Source of the DNA: Blakeslea trispora
Taxonomy: Eukaryota; Mucoromycota; Mucoromycetes; Mucorales; Choanephoraceae
Direction: 5' to 3'
DNA: 64,000 nucleotides
Assembly (NCBI GenBank): GCA_025331445.1
Contig: JAIWNE010000010.1
Location: 310,001-374,000, forward strand
A program made the position numbers and the translations under genes. The notes beneath the pieces were generated by a model that saw only the letters and a list, made by a program, of their open reading frames with translations, was not told the DNA's origin and ran no database searches. Positions 33,267 through 45,794 of the stretch are shown here, one piece after another. The first letter of the stretch is position 1; every line of letters begins with the position of its first letter.

Positions 33267-36200
33267 ATGCAGCCAACCATGACAACATCCAACGAAACCT
33301 CTCATCTAGAAGAAGTCTCAACCAAGAAAATGAACTCAGAAAAAGAGAAGATTGTGTTGCCTGTCGAAATGGCCAGCATGGTACCACTCCGTGCTTTGAT
33401 TGCCAAACTTGTACATAAATCCTATGCTGATCTCTTGACTATGGCAGACACGTAAGAATCTTTTTTTTTAAAAGAAAAAAGGCATTTAAATCATTTTGTC
33501 CATAGACTTCCTTCCATGTCAGATGTAGAAAAGAAAAGACGATTGTTGACTTACAGTATCAGTGTACGAAGACAATTTCTCAAATTACTTGTGCTGGTCA
33601 AATGGGCAGAAAATGCCAACGATATTCAAATGTGTCAAGTAAAAGCTATTTCTATTGTGCTATCATTCAGCAAACACTAAAAACGAAAAAAATAGAACAT
33701 TATGGCCTTTTTAGCAAATCAAAACAAGTTATTTCAAGATACAGTGGATTATTTACACAACATTCATTCCAAGCTACCAGCTGCTCGACTAAGAAATTTC
33801 GATATTCCAACAGCAGTGGATGTCTTGACAACAGGCACCTATCAACGTATGCCTACCAAAATGAAGGCAAGTTCAATGGGAGTTGTAGACAAAGACAAGG
33901 AATTGACATTTATTGTAGGATATGATGGCACCTGTTCCTTTGACAGATGGAGAGGTATTAGAGACATTTCAGCATATGAATGATGTGATTCGTATGCGTA
34001 TGATTACAACAGAAGTATTGCCTTCTACCATGCAATCCTACCGTATTGGTAAGTCTCAATTGAAATCGATCATCTAGACAAAGAGAAATTTAACGTGAGA
34101 GGGGGGAGGGATTAGAAAATGGTCGTATCTATTTTACCATTCCAAATGAGTTTGAAATAGCATTGACACTGATGGGACACAGTCATGATAGACGATGGTG
34201 GATTGTATCCTTGGATATGCTTGTTCAGGCTACTTCTACAGGTGGTGCAGCAGGTAAGAGAGAAAGATAATGTATAGACAATGATTGATGGAATTTTGCA
34301 GAGGATGTGGATATCACTTTAAATGACACGCAAAAACAACATCTTCGTGTCAATGCACAGAAACAACTGGTCCCACCCACCGATTCCACCCATCTGTTCT
34401 TCCCACTTGTCAACATGTATGATTACCTTCACTTTTGTTGTCTTCATATGCAACTGGAAGTCTTGTTTATCCAGGCTGCCATGTTGGCCAAAACACGTTG
34501 GATGAACCAGCTCAAGGTTCAGATGAACCAAGACAGAACCAAACTAAGCCTGACCTATTGGCGAGGAGGTTCTCCTGCCTCACGTTGGGCCAGTCAATCG
34601 AATTCCGACAAGAGTACGACTATTGAGATTTCCGTTGATAGCCAACAACATCAAGAGGAAGACTATCAGATGGCTGTCCGGGATGATTTCCAGAGTGTGA
34701 TTCAGAGTGCAGGCATCGGCGCCTCCATTCGCCTATCAGAGCTCGGATGGCAGGATCGTATGCGTGTGGTTCAGTTACTCAAGTACCCTAAAAACACATT
34801 GGTCGTTCGCTGGGATGGACACGACCTCCCAAACTCACTCAATCCCTCCAACCTCAACCTAGAACAGTTGGTGCTTCAGACCACACAGGCCCATGGTCGT
34901 TGTCTGATTGACAAATTTCGAACACGCTTGTTGTCTCAGACTGATTTCCTGACAGAGAATGGACTTTATTTAGATCAGACAACAGATGGACTGGTGATTC
35001 GGTACCGTCATGCCAACTACATCAGTATCGAGACAGATACCCGGACAGGTCGAGTCAAGGCATTTGAGACAGATGATGGATGTGGTGAGGGATTCAAGTT
35101 GCGAGGATTAGAGGATCGACTGAACAATGATCCGGAACATATTGCTCATCATCTACTATGGCTTCGATCCGAAGTGGTTGTACGTGAAGTGATTGCGCTG
35201 GCTAAACAACTCAATCTACAGCCCTATCATCCCTCTCAAATGAATTTGCGATCGGAAGACATTCAACGGTTGTTTGGTGATCTGGACGAGACCAAAGAAG
35301 CCAGTTATCCATCCCATTGTGTCTTTCTGCAGTTTTCTCAATTTGAAGATTGGTATTTTTGTATGGCGACTGTCCGAAATCAATTTCAGTCTTGGCTCTG
35401 TTGTGTCAATAAGACGTACGATGCCACCGGTCTTTATCAAGCCATTGTCGATCTCGCTCATTTCAAGAGTGATCAACTATGGCAAGATCAATTCAAGACA
35501 CACACCAAGAGATTATGGGAAGAAACGCCTGATGTCAAGAAGAAGAAGCGCAGAACATCTCATTCAAGCAATCCAACTGTTGTGGATCATCTGTCGATTG
35601 ATCTGCGTTATCTAGCCAAGCTTGATTCACTCTGTCAAGCTTATATCATTAACCGTAAAATAGAATCACAACTCCAATCCTACAAGGGATCCTTACCTTA
35701 TCATACACGCCCTCTCCTTCAGTCTGTCAATCTAGAGACTCAAGTCAGAAATCATCCAGCAGCCGAAAAGATGGAAGTGATTTGTGTCTCTCAGGCAGAT
35801 GTGCTCAAGACATGTGCCTACCATGCCTTTGAGGATCAAAGAAAGGACAGATGGATGGAGCCCAACCGATGGATTGAACAGCTAGCATCGAGTATGAAGA
35901 GTGATCTTCTGATACGTTCCTTTGGTTGGTGGGATTGTGGTCAAGGGGATTGTTATGTGGTCATTCAGGATCGACTGGACAGCCAGACACTTGATTTGAA
36001 GCATGAGTTGAGTGATCATATTGCTCTGGATAAAGCAAGTGGTGTTCTTTCGTTTACCTATGCTCAGATTGATCATTGTATCGAACAGTTCTTGATTGAT
36101 TGGGAGCGGATCTTGATGATGGTCAATTTGGCCAGACAGACATCCTCTGTTTGGCTATCGAAATATCAAGATCAACTTGTGTTTGAGCCTACTGATCTTC

Positions 36201-36990
36201 ATACATTAACATTTACTTATGCCAAGGTAAATAATACATTTTATATATAACCTATACACTTATGCGTTGATAGCGTTATGTCTGTACGATTCATTGGGAT
36301 TCAAGTGGGAAAGGACAGCCTAGACGATATCAGATTGATTTAAAGACAGATCAAGCCAAATCCTCTCTTCTTCAGTTACCTAGCAAGACACAACCACGTA
36401 ATCCTCATTGGCGTATTGCTAGTTTCTTGAGAGACCTGCTGAATGAAAAACGCGATTTGATTTGGTTTATACAGGTAAAAAAAAAAGGGGATACATAAGC
36501 ATCTGGGTTATAAACAATATCATGTTAGATTCTGTTTCAAACATTGGATCTCATGGACTGCTTAGAACAGCTAGAGACCAACTGTATCCAACAAGGTCAA
36601 CTTGGTAAAGTGTCGATTATACCACGCGCCTATGACACAGTGCGCGTCATCTTCTCTTCCATGCATGCTCTTGATATTCGATTGACAGAGAAACATATGT
36701 TGTGTATCTCAGACACAGCTTACCATCATCTCTTTTATACATCTCAACTCAATCCATCACTACCACCCTTACCTTACCTACCACCCTCCTTAACTACCCA
36801 TCCACATCCTATTCCAGTAGCACAACAACTCAAGTTTGTACCCTTTGATCAATTCACTCAACTGTTGGAGACGATTCATAGTTGGCTTAAAAAAGAAGAA
36901 GAAAAGAAATCACGTGTGATCCCTTTTCAACATGGTGTATTATGTTCATCTCATTTATGTCATCGTGTACTTTTACAACTATTAGATTGA
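33267..36990 (+). CDS. MED14: Mediator complex subunit 14 (Rgr1)
   Basis: Scaffold subunit linking head, middle and tail of the Mediator complex in RNA polymerase II transcription. Eight exons (first 33267-33451, last 36529-36990) join to about 1,110 residues. The conserved N-terminal block is clear: LPVEMASMVPLRALIAKLV, RRQFLKLLVLVKWAEN, NIMAFLANQNKLFQDTVDYL, RNFDIPTAVDVLTTGTYQR and DMMAPVPLTDGEVLETF. The rest is less conserved, as usual. Seven introns are present. The one after exon 3 (33867-33918) appears to be a GC-AG intron (AAG|GCAAGT ... TTGTAG|GAT); no GT site gives the conserved KMKDMMAP join. The start codon chosen is the ATG at 33267; the frame is open upstream but without another ATG. 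Exon borders around 34117-34253 may be off by one base. Confidence 0.92.
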
Positions 36991-37054
36991 CATTTATGCT
37001 TGTTCATTGGACATGTCTAATAAACTAAGAAAAGTTGTCAGCTTACTTTTTTTT

Positions 37055-38911
37055 TTAGAAATCTTTTTTTTTTCTTTTGTACCTTTCAATCGTCTCGGGT
37101 AATCGACCTTGATTGGCCTGTAAGATCATGAAACAAACGCCCGGTTCGATATTGGGAAACATGGAAACAATGGTACTTAAATGTTCATCAAACTGCTTAT
37201 TAGCATCAGGTGGATCTGGTTGAAAGGAAGAGGGTAAAGGAGGTAGAGCCTTGGGTACAGGAAGTTCTTTGGGTACAGGAAGTTCCTTGGGCAAATCTTT
37301 CAAGGAATGCTTTTTGGGTTTCGATGAAAATTCACTTTCACTGGCACTGCTGTCTGAAAACAGCTTTTCGACAAAACTCTTGGATTTATGAGCAAAATCA
37401 GATCCAATATCATACAGATCTTTGGATTTCTTGACATGATGAGGATGAATGGCATTTTCATAACTGACTTTTTCTTTATCTTTCTGTAAAGGTTCTGGTT
37501 TCTCATGCTCTATTTCCACCAACGTGTCTTCAATGTGTCTAATAGACACTTGTGAGTTTTTCTCTCTTGTAAATCACCCCATCATCATGTTCTCTACCTA
37601 TCAAAATCTTCCTTTGAAATCGTCAATGAATGAAAATCCATGGTTTCTATGAATTCAATGGCACCCATCTAAGCTCATGTCAATAAGTCAATTCAATCTA
37701 AAAGGAGACAGACTTACAAGATGAGTCAGGTAATAACCTGCTTCAGATCGAAGGTGTTCAGGGCTTCTAAACCGAGAAATATACTGAACATTGGATATCA
37801 GTCGAGGTGGATTGGCACGAATGACCACATAGATCAAGAGAGGTAGAAAGACATCGGCACTTTCATCTTGGTTCATATGTTTCATCAAGCCAAAAATGAC
37901 TTTACAGCTGTTGAGAATACAGATCAGCTTATCTCTAGGTGTCTTGTAGTTGTTGATCTTTAAGAGCTCTAGATAGAGTTTAGTGAGGACTAGATACACT
38001 ACTCATAGATTTTTCCTAACCTGATTCAGCAAACGTAAGAAAAGAGTCATTGTCTTCTGTTACAGGTATATCCAGATGTTCTTCTCGGATCCATCTAAAG
38101 ATCTTCATTTTATGGTATATAATATCATCCTTTTCTTTATCATCAGTTGTACTAGGTGAAAATGTGCTACCATATATTGAAAGAAAAACAAGCATTAAAT
38201 CAAATATCATAGCAATAAAGGATATCTTTCATACACATGGTAAAGTCGATTCATCACTAATTTCTCCATGCCTTCTTTTGCATTTTCAAATTCTTTCTCT
38301 GAAATATCTCGCCATACATCGCAATCTCTCATGCGAACATAGGTAAACTTTTCGTTGTTTAGTTTATCATCTATGACCAGAATAAACTTACATTTAAAAA
38401 GTCTTGAATAAATCGAATCTGTTCATTCACTGCCCATACTTCTCGTCGATGAAAGGCTGCAATAAATCTAATACTCGTTTAAGACTATGTAGTATCACTC
38501 AATTGAATAGACTTACCCTTTCGTATAACGAGCAATTGGACTTGCGCTTGGTTCTTTCATTTGGTCCAAGAAGCGATGAAAATCAAACACAGGTGTATCT
38601 GATTCTAAGGTATGTGTAGGTGCTATTGAATCAATTGAGTCTATGGCTTCTTTTCTAGTTTTAAGGTATTTACTCTGAGGTTGTTGTTGTTGCTGTTGTT
38701 GCTGTTGTTGCTGTTGCTGTTGTTCCTGTTGCTGCTCTTTTGTTCTCATACTTTGTATCATGTGCAACAATTAGTCTTGGAAACCTTATAGGTTAACAAC
38801 AGCTTACTTGTCTTGTTGGTCTTCAACAGCATCAAGATCGATCAGGTCGCTTTCTCGATCTAGCTGTGTATGCTTAAGTGAATCTGATAAAGTGTTGATG
38901 TCTTGAGACAT
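37055..38911 (-). CDS. VPS9: Vps9-type Rab5 exchange factor with CUE domain
   Basis: Guanine-nucleotide exchange factor that activates Rab5/Vps21 on early endosomes. Multi-exon gene on the minus strand starting MSQDINTLSDSLKHTQLD. A poly-Gln tract (about 18 Gln, mostly CAA/CAG mix, near 38685-38740) follows. The VPS9 domain spans about 38340-37690, with VRMRDCDVWRDISEKEFENA, YHKMKIFRWIREEHLDI, PRDKLICILNSCKVIF, ADVFLPLLIYVVIRANPPRL and LRSEAGYYLTHL. The C-terminal CUE domain (ubiquitin-binding) is seen in LSTIVSMFPNIEPGVCFMIL. A Pro-rich linker contains the repeat PKELPVPKELPVPKALPPLP. Domain order equals yeast Vps9. Several introns (at least five) were identified; the exact total length was not computed. 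Confidence 0.92.
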
Positions 38912-39077
38912 GATGAAGTTAAAGAAAAAGAAAAAAAAACTGGCCCTTATTCCCAAAAAAAAAGTGAAGCTTTGCTTAATTTATAAAACCATTCTCGACA
39001 TTTGATTGGTTCAAGATAACTTTTTGGATGTTTCTACGTGCGAAATGGACAAAGGAATTTTAATATACAAAATGTTT

Positions 39078-42000
39078 TTAAAGTGCTCTAAAGGCAATAG
39101 GCTCAAATCGATCATGAGGAACACGAACACCTTCAAGGTGTGAAGGTGGGCGACCTTCTATCGAGTCAAGCTTAATGATGGGTTCTTTCTTATTGGCCTG
39201 ATGTCTCTTGGCAGGATCACTGTCTTCCGGCTTGGGCACACCTAGCTCATCTGCCTTGGTCAAGGCAAGACTGACACGCATGGCCATACGATACTCGAAA
39301 TCATACTTGTTGTACTTGAGAGCAGTCTCCCAAAACACACGACTGCGGGTCTTGTTGTCCATACCCCAAGAGGTCACACCAGCCTCCCAATAGGCATACG
39401 GAATGACCCATCGATCAGCCACGATATCCGCTTGATGATCCATAATCCAATTCAGATGAATGACCGATTCCTTGTATCGACCGAGCACATTGTACAGAGA
39501 AGACTTGATCAACAATAAAGCACCCCGTTGATCAAAGTAACTAGGGGCAGGTGTACCAGGCACCAGTTCACGGGTACGGATACTGAACTCGATCTTTTCG
39601 GCCTCTACAATCTGAGCCAAAGCAGTATCGACCACAACCAAGGATTTCTCAAGGTACTCTTGGCTCATGAAATCAAATCCGGTAAACAAGTAAAGGTATT
39701 CCATGGCACAGAGGGACATGTCCATGTCTTGATAACCACATTCTTGGAATGCAGTCACCTTACGCAACACATAACGCTCGACCAAGGATGCATTCTGTGT
39801 CTTTTTGGTGATCCATTGAGGTACCTCGGCAAATGCCAGGATCGCTTCTGTTCTTTGGCCCATCATGTCGAGACAGGCACCTGTCAGGTATCGAAAGATG
39901 GCAGGCGACCAATATCGTTCTTTATAGAGTGTGTCGAACAGTTGGGCTGCTTCTTGCCATTGATGTTCCATCATGTGATTGAATGCGATTTCATAACTGC
40001 ACATATGGAATACTTCTACCTCGGCCCATTCGTTCTTGCTGATTTCGATACCGTACCTGAATGATTGTGTGGAGAGAGGCATGTTGCGTGCGATACGAGA
40101 TGTTTTGCCTGCAAAATAAAGGAAGAATGCTGAATTAGGGTATGTCTTTTGTGCATCAAGTAAAGTCTAGATTATTAAAAAAATAAGTGAGTTGAAAAGT
40201 TTCTTTTTTTTTTTGTGTGATATTCTAACCTCAATAGCAGGTTGTGTATAGTCATTAGATAAGATTTGGGGACATAAAGAAGTAAGGGTAGTATAATAAG
40301 CCAATAACCTTCAAAACAACATACATGAGTTACAAGATAAACACTTTTTTTAACGAACTTACATAAGAGAGGCCATGGGTGATCTGATACGTCGATCTTC
40401 AATACATAATTTCAATAGAGCAAATCCAAGATGTTTGTCTGCTTTCCAGCCAAAGGCAGATACAATACGAAGTACCTTTTGTGGCAGTGATGATAATACC
40501 AAATGAACAGCACCAATACTGAAATAATTCAAGTCAGCCATAGATTGAACAAACACTCTGAATTTAAAGCTTACCCAAACTGGATACCGGAAATGGTATC
40601 ACGGTCAATAAAATCATGATACACTTGTCCCATGCGTTTATATTCTTGCCACACTAAACTGTAACTTGTATAAGCTAATAGATAGAGGGGGGTCAATCGA
40701 TAGATTCATCTCATTAGCTACTTTTCTTACCTCTTCTTAGGTTCATGCCACATTTCACATAACCCATCACAGTCTCTTGCAAGAGTTGAAGAATGGCAAT
40801 TTGAAGACAACATTCTGCCTTGGCTACATGAGCACGCAAAACACCATTTGGAAGAAAGGTCACACCATTCTTTTGAATGGATTTCAATGTGGCTGGTTTT
40901 GGACTCGAAGGCAATCCACCTGATCTACGAGCAAATTTGATATAGTTGTAATAATTGTTCATGGCTTGGTAGACAGAATTGCCTACAGTCTTTTTGGTGG
41001 CAGCATCAATTTGGGCATTTGCAACACTATAAGTTGTTGTCAATACTTCAATTGCATTCTTTGTCATGGCATCGTCTGTTGTCTAGATTGTTTTTGTCAG
41101 CTATCGTGTGTTTCTGCTATAAAAAAAATTCATGCTATAGTATACCATAATTGCTATATAAAAATAGAAATGAGAAACAATACATTTAGAGTATCACACA
41201 CAGTAATTTTACCTTTCAAAAAGGCCATGGAACCAAGACCCAAGGCATATAAAGGATCACTATAGTAAAAAGATACAAGTTTAAATAAAAAAAAAATCAA
41301 TAGAATAGCTCTCTCTTAACCCATTTACGTTTCAGCTTCTTTTTCAAATAATCGTTTTGCCTTCATAAATCTGTTGTTGAATAGATGACGAATGGCACGT
41401 AAGATCGGTTCGTCTATTTTAGTTAGCCCCACATTGATCATGTCTAAATCAAGCAACATAGCTTACCGGCTCTTTCTTGTTGACGAGGTGAAAGTGCATT
41501 TTCCTTGATGTTCTTGAGATCGATTTTGTTCAACGCAATCAAATTAGCGCTGTAAGTCTCGACATCACCCATATCTTCACTTGCACGTTCAGTCAGCTCA
41601 AACGATTGACCTTGAGGAGGTATGCCTGGTGTAGGTGGTGATAGATCTTCTACTGCCTGCTTGAATTCCACCTGTTCTTCTTCTTCGGAACTCAAATCAG
41701 TGCTAGGAGCACTCTCTTCTTCACTCGAGTCATTACTCTGAACTTCCTCTTTTTGTTTTTGTTCTTCCAAACACGTGATCGTATCTGGCTCGATCTCATT
41801 TTCAACAGTCTTTTCCTCTTCTTCTACCATGGTTACCTCGGCCTGTTCATTCTGCTTCAATTCTTCTTCTTTATTTAAAGTATCCTCAGGCTTTTGGGTT
41901 TGATTTTGAAGCACCGTGTTTTGAAGGGCATGGATAACAAGACCCAACTCTTGAGTAGACGACTTCTCTTCAACAGGTGTACCTACTTCTTTGTCTGAGC

Positions 42001-42106
42001 TTATGCTAAATCGTTGCTCAGCTTCTTGTTGCACTTCTTTTAAATTGAGGGCGGAACTCGAAATAGAGGCATCAATCACCTCATGAATGGACTTGGTATC
42101 TGACAT
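39078..42106 (-). CDS. IML2: Iml2/TTC39 family protein (DUF3808)
   Basis: Member of the fungal Iml2 / animal TTC39 family; yeast Iml2 helps clear inclusion bodies and is linked to lipid droplets and mitochondria. The gene has about eight exons. Exon 1 (42106 to about 41465) encodes an acidic, probably disordered N-terminal extension of about 215 residues. The family domain then begins with EPILRAIRHLFNNRFMKAKRLF, continues with DPLYALGLGSMAFLKG, FARRSGGLPSS, AECCLQIAILQLLQETVMGYVK, FGIGAVHLVLSSLPQKVLRIV, and runs through a long last exon (40082-39078 in frame) with helical TPR-like repeats (WQEAAQLFDTLYKERYWSPA). The C-terminus is basic and short. Family call is firm; cellular role is inferred from yeast. 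Confidence 0.9.
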
Positions 42107-42922
42107 GGATATCTCTTTTTTCTTGTTCTTTAAAGAAAATTGATAGGGAAGAGGAGGGGGGAGAAAGTAAGAAAAAATAAAAGAAAGAAAGAGAGAGAGA
42201 AAAAGAGACAGCGCTTAAAGAAGTAAAAAAAAAAAAAGATGTAACATTCAAAAAAAAAAATCTTATTCCCGCCAACTATATTCTAAAGGCACCAATTGTC
42301 TTCATTGGTTAGACTATGAGTGAGAGGAGGGGGGGGGTCAGTTGTGAACTTTATTTTCTCTCGAATTTGATTGGTTTATCTATTGACCTTATAAAGTTAA
42401 TTGTCTAAATCAAAGTTTAGCTAACCAAGTAGTTACACTTTATCTTGAGCGAGAAAAAAGAAAGTCGAATGGGTATCACGTGATGATAAACAAAGCTTGT
42501 TACCATTGCCTGATTTGCAGTAAGAACATAGGAAAGGTAAGAATCATACTTTATTTTCTACAGTATATAGCTTAAAGTAATTTCATATTAGATTCCCTTA
42601 GATCAACATATTGTCTCATAGTGTGTGTGTGTGTGTGTGTGTGGTCAAAACAGAGAGAAAGATGATTCCCCCCACTTTGAATAAAGCAAGTGTTGTTCTT
42701 CATTTGGATCGGACAAAATGAACTGGGGAGGGGGGATTTCTTACTAACATGCCCCACCTTTTCTTGTCTAAAGATATTACACACACACACACACAATACA
42801 GATCAAAAAAAAAAAGTGATTCCCATCCTAGTCTACCATGATCACAATGTATAGAAAACAGAAAATAACAATAAACATGTCTTTATTTTTTTTTGTAAAG
42901 GCTAGTTTACAATGGAAGAAAA
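42107..42922. other. Intergenic region between IML2 and RPL17
   Basis: Upstream region of the Iml2-like gene and 3' flank of RPL17. Purine-rich runs at 42140-42230 belong to the probable 5' leader of the Iml2-like gene. Only the paired dinucleotide repeats stand out. Confidence 0.5.
42621..42795. repeat. Paired (GT)n and (AC)n microsatellites
   Basis: A 23-base GT tract at 42621-42643 and a 17-base AC tract at 42779-42795 lie 135 bases apart and are complementary, so they could form a hairpin. They sit between the Iml2-like gene and RPL17. No gene lies between the tracts. Confidence 0.9.
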
Positions 42923-43648
42923 TTAAGCACGGGCAAGACGGGCGTTACGGGCCAATTGACGAGCGTTAAGCTTGACAACCTTCTTGTCATCAGCACGGGC
43001 AACAACTTCATCCTTTTCGGTGAGGACAACTTCAATGTGAGAGGGAGAAGACATGAAGGGGTTGATTCTACCGTGAGCACGGTAAGTACGACGACGGTGC
43101 TTGGGGGCTTGGTTGACAACAACGCTGGAGATGAAGAGTTCTTCAACGTTCAAACCCTTAGCCTAAGAAAGATGGCATAAGAAATCACACATATATAAAT
43201 GGCTCAATAAAACTTACTTCGGCATTGCTTTCAGCGTTCTTCAAGAGGTCAAGGACGAACTTGACAGACTTGACGGGCCAACGACCTTGAGTAGCCTTGA
43301 ATTCCTTGGCTTGAGAAGCACGACCAACACCACCGTTGAATCTACGGAAGGGGATGACTTGCTTGTGTTCGGTAACGTTGTTGAGGTAAGCATAAGCCTT
43401 GCTCAACTTCAAACCCTTGATAGCAGCAGCGACTTCACGGGTGTTCTTGAACTGTTTTTTTTTATAAAGATTAATGCATGTTTCAGTATGTATTTTTCTT
43501 TAGTTTCAAACTTACGTGAACACGGAGGTAAGAACCTCTGGACTTGGCAGCTGAAAAAAAAACATTAGGATAAGTATCTTTCTCTCTCTCTCTCTCTAAA
43601 TAACTTACCCTTAGCGGGGTTGGCAGGAGTAGCAGCGTATCTAACCAT
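42923..43648 (-). CDS. RPL17: 60S ribosomal protein L17 (uL22)
   Basis: Large-subunit ribosomal protein lining the exit tunnel. Four exons; the coding sequence starts [20 protein letters not shown] and ends [12 protein letters not shown]. Conserved blocks are [52 protein letters not shown] and [20 protein letters not shown]. Codon use is strongly biased to C-ending codons, as in highly expressed fungal genes. Introns interrupt after codons 13, 25 and within the NAEAKG region; all are GT-AG. Confidence 0.97.
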
Positions 43649-44917
43649 AGTTGCTCAACTGACTAAAGAAAAAAATAAAAACAGATCAGCCAAACTGAAT
43701 TCTCTCTCTCTCTCTCTTTGCTCTTCTTGTAAGTAGATGCATGAAGAGAGGACTAAATCAAGGGCATGAATAGAGAGATGCTTTGAATTGACATGGTCCT
43801 GAGATGTTGATGTGGTTCGAATCATATTCAAGTTCTATTGCTTTCCTTCAACTAAAATCCATCCATCCATCTTTGGATCGTATCGTGTTGTTCCAGAACC
43901 AATGCTATTGTTGTTTCTGGGCAATCCTCTTTCATGACTCTGATCTTCTCTCTCTCTTCATGCATCCTATCGGTATACGTACTGTCGAATAAAAGGAAGG
44001 ATCGACTTATTATAGTAGGCTTCATCAAGTATATCCCCCCCTTCCTTCTTTTCTTGCGGAGTTTTCCTCATCCGGGCCGGGAATAACTCTGCTTTGAAAC
44101 TCTCTTTTAGAAATGCTTCCATTGTCCTAACTTGAATAATGCAGTTACACATCAAGCCTTTTCTCTTTTTTTATATAGATAGAGCCATGGTGTCCCTTTT
44201 TTTTTTGAATTGCTTTCTTGATTTTGGTATTCAAATAAATTTGCTTCATTGCAGACTCTTTTTCTCAAAAAAAAAATCCAAAAAATAAAGGAGAGACAAG
44301 TCTTGTTTTTATCAAAAAAAGCAATCTTTTTTTTTTCTTGAAGCTATATATTTCATACATCAGATTCCCACATTGCAGTAACAGAGGGTTCCTTAAAGAA
44401 ACACCATCACTGTAGCCCTAAAAAAAACAAAAAAATAAGAGTGGAAAAACACTCCACAATTCAAATCCCGCAGTTTGAATGTCCGTCTACAACATTTCTC
44501 CCTTAAGAATCATGAAGTGAGTGAAAGTATAGAAACCTCCTCTTTAATCGTATCTTATAGGTAAGACTCATGATGCACGATAGGCTTTGAAACGACATGA
44601 TAGAATTGCAGGCATCAATCAGACAAACAGATGAACGACAAGATGGATGGATGAATGATGCTAGATTGAATTGGAACAGCTGGGAGAAAAGAGAAAAAGA
44701 ATTGAAGGAGAACTCACTTGAACACAATCTGATTGTTTCCCCCCCTCGACAACACTTGTTCACTATAACAACACTCGAGAAAAAAAAAGAATTGAAACAA
44801 AACTTCATCAACCCATTGCTTTCTATCATGTCCTTTTTCAAAGCCTTTTTAAAAATCTTGATCTAGATCTAACTTCTTTTTTTCTGTCTTGTCATTTCTT
44901 TTCTTTTTTGATTAGTC
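43649..44917. other. Divergent promoter region between RPL17 and RPL15
   Basis: The two ribosomal protein genes are transcribed outward from this 1.27-kb interval. It contains a (CT)n tract near 43702-43718 and many poly-A/T runs. Open frames on both strands (for example 44503-44841) are probably spurious. No specific promoter motif can be named with confidence. Confidence 0.55.
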
Positions 44918-45594
44918 ATGGGTGGTAAGTTCTCTTTGTAGAAACAGAAAAAAAAAGACCTTAAACTCAATTCCCCTTTTTTTTAGCCTACAAGTATCTT
45001 GAGGAACTTGCCAGAAAGAAGCAATCCGATGTCTCTCGTTTCTTGCTCCGTGTTCGTTGTTGGGAATACAGACAATTGAACGTCATCCACCGTGCTTCTC
45101 GCCCCTCTCGTCCCGATAAGGCTCGTCGTTTGGGTTACAAGGCCAAGCAAGGTTTCGTCATCTACCGTATCCGTGTTCGTCGTGGTGGTCGTAAGAGACC
45201 TGTTCCTAAGGGTGCTACCTACGGTAAGCCCGTCAACGAAGGTGTCTCTCAACTCAAGTACCAACGTTCCCTCCGTTCTACTGCCGAAGAACGTGTTGGC
45301 CGTAAGTGTGCCAACTTGCGTGTCTTGAACTCCTACTGGATCAACCAAGATGCTACTTACAAGTACTTTGAAGTCATCCTTGTCGATCCCTCTCACAAGG
45401 CTATCCGTCGTGATGCCCGTATCAACTGGATCGCCAACCCTGTTCACAAGCGTCGTGAAGCTCGTGGTTTGACTGCTGTCGGTAAGAAGTCTCGTGGTCA
45501 CAACAAGGGTCACCGCTTCAACAACACCAAGGGTTCTGGTCGTCGTGCCACCTGGAAGCGTCGCAACACCCTCTCTCTCCGTCGTTACCGTTAA
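44918..45594 (+). CDS. RPL15: 60S ribosomal protein L15 (eL15)
   Basis: Large-subunit ribosomal protein. Two exons: a 7-nt first coding exon (ATGGGTG, 44918-44924) and the main exon from 44987 to 45594, giving about 204 residues. The protein begins [17 protein letters not shown] and continues with [53 protein letters not shown] and the end [11 protein letters not shown]. Strong codon bias to C-ending codons marks high expression. The split directly after the second codon is explained by the GTAAGT site in GGTGGTAAGT. Confidence 0.97.
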
Positions 45595-45794
45595 ACATCA
45601 TGTTGAATTGTTTTGGAATGTGTTTTTATTGGACAAGCATATTAAAAATGATCCAACAATAAAGAAAGAAAATAGATTTTGTTTCAACCAAAAAAATGAA
45701 GTTTTTCTATTTATTAGTTTTAAAGAAGAGGGGAGGGGAAAAGGAATGAGGGTGATTAAGGGTGGGATTCTACAATAAATTATTTAAAGGAAGT

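Noticed and set aside
39528..40064. 178-codon ORF antisense to the Iml2-like gene
   Set aside because: The minus strand encodes a clear family domain over the same bases.
44983..45513. 176-codon ORF antisense to RPL15
   Set aside because: It mirrors the strongly biased codons of RPL15 on the other strand; low-complexity Thr/Val/Leu composition and no family resemblance.
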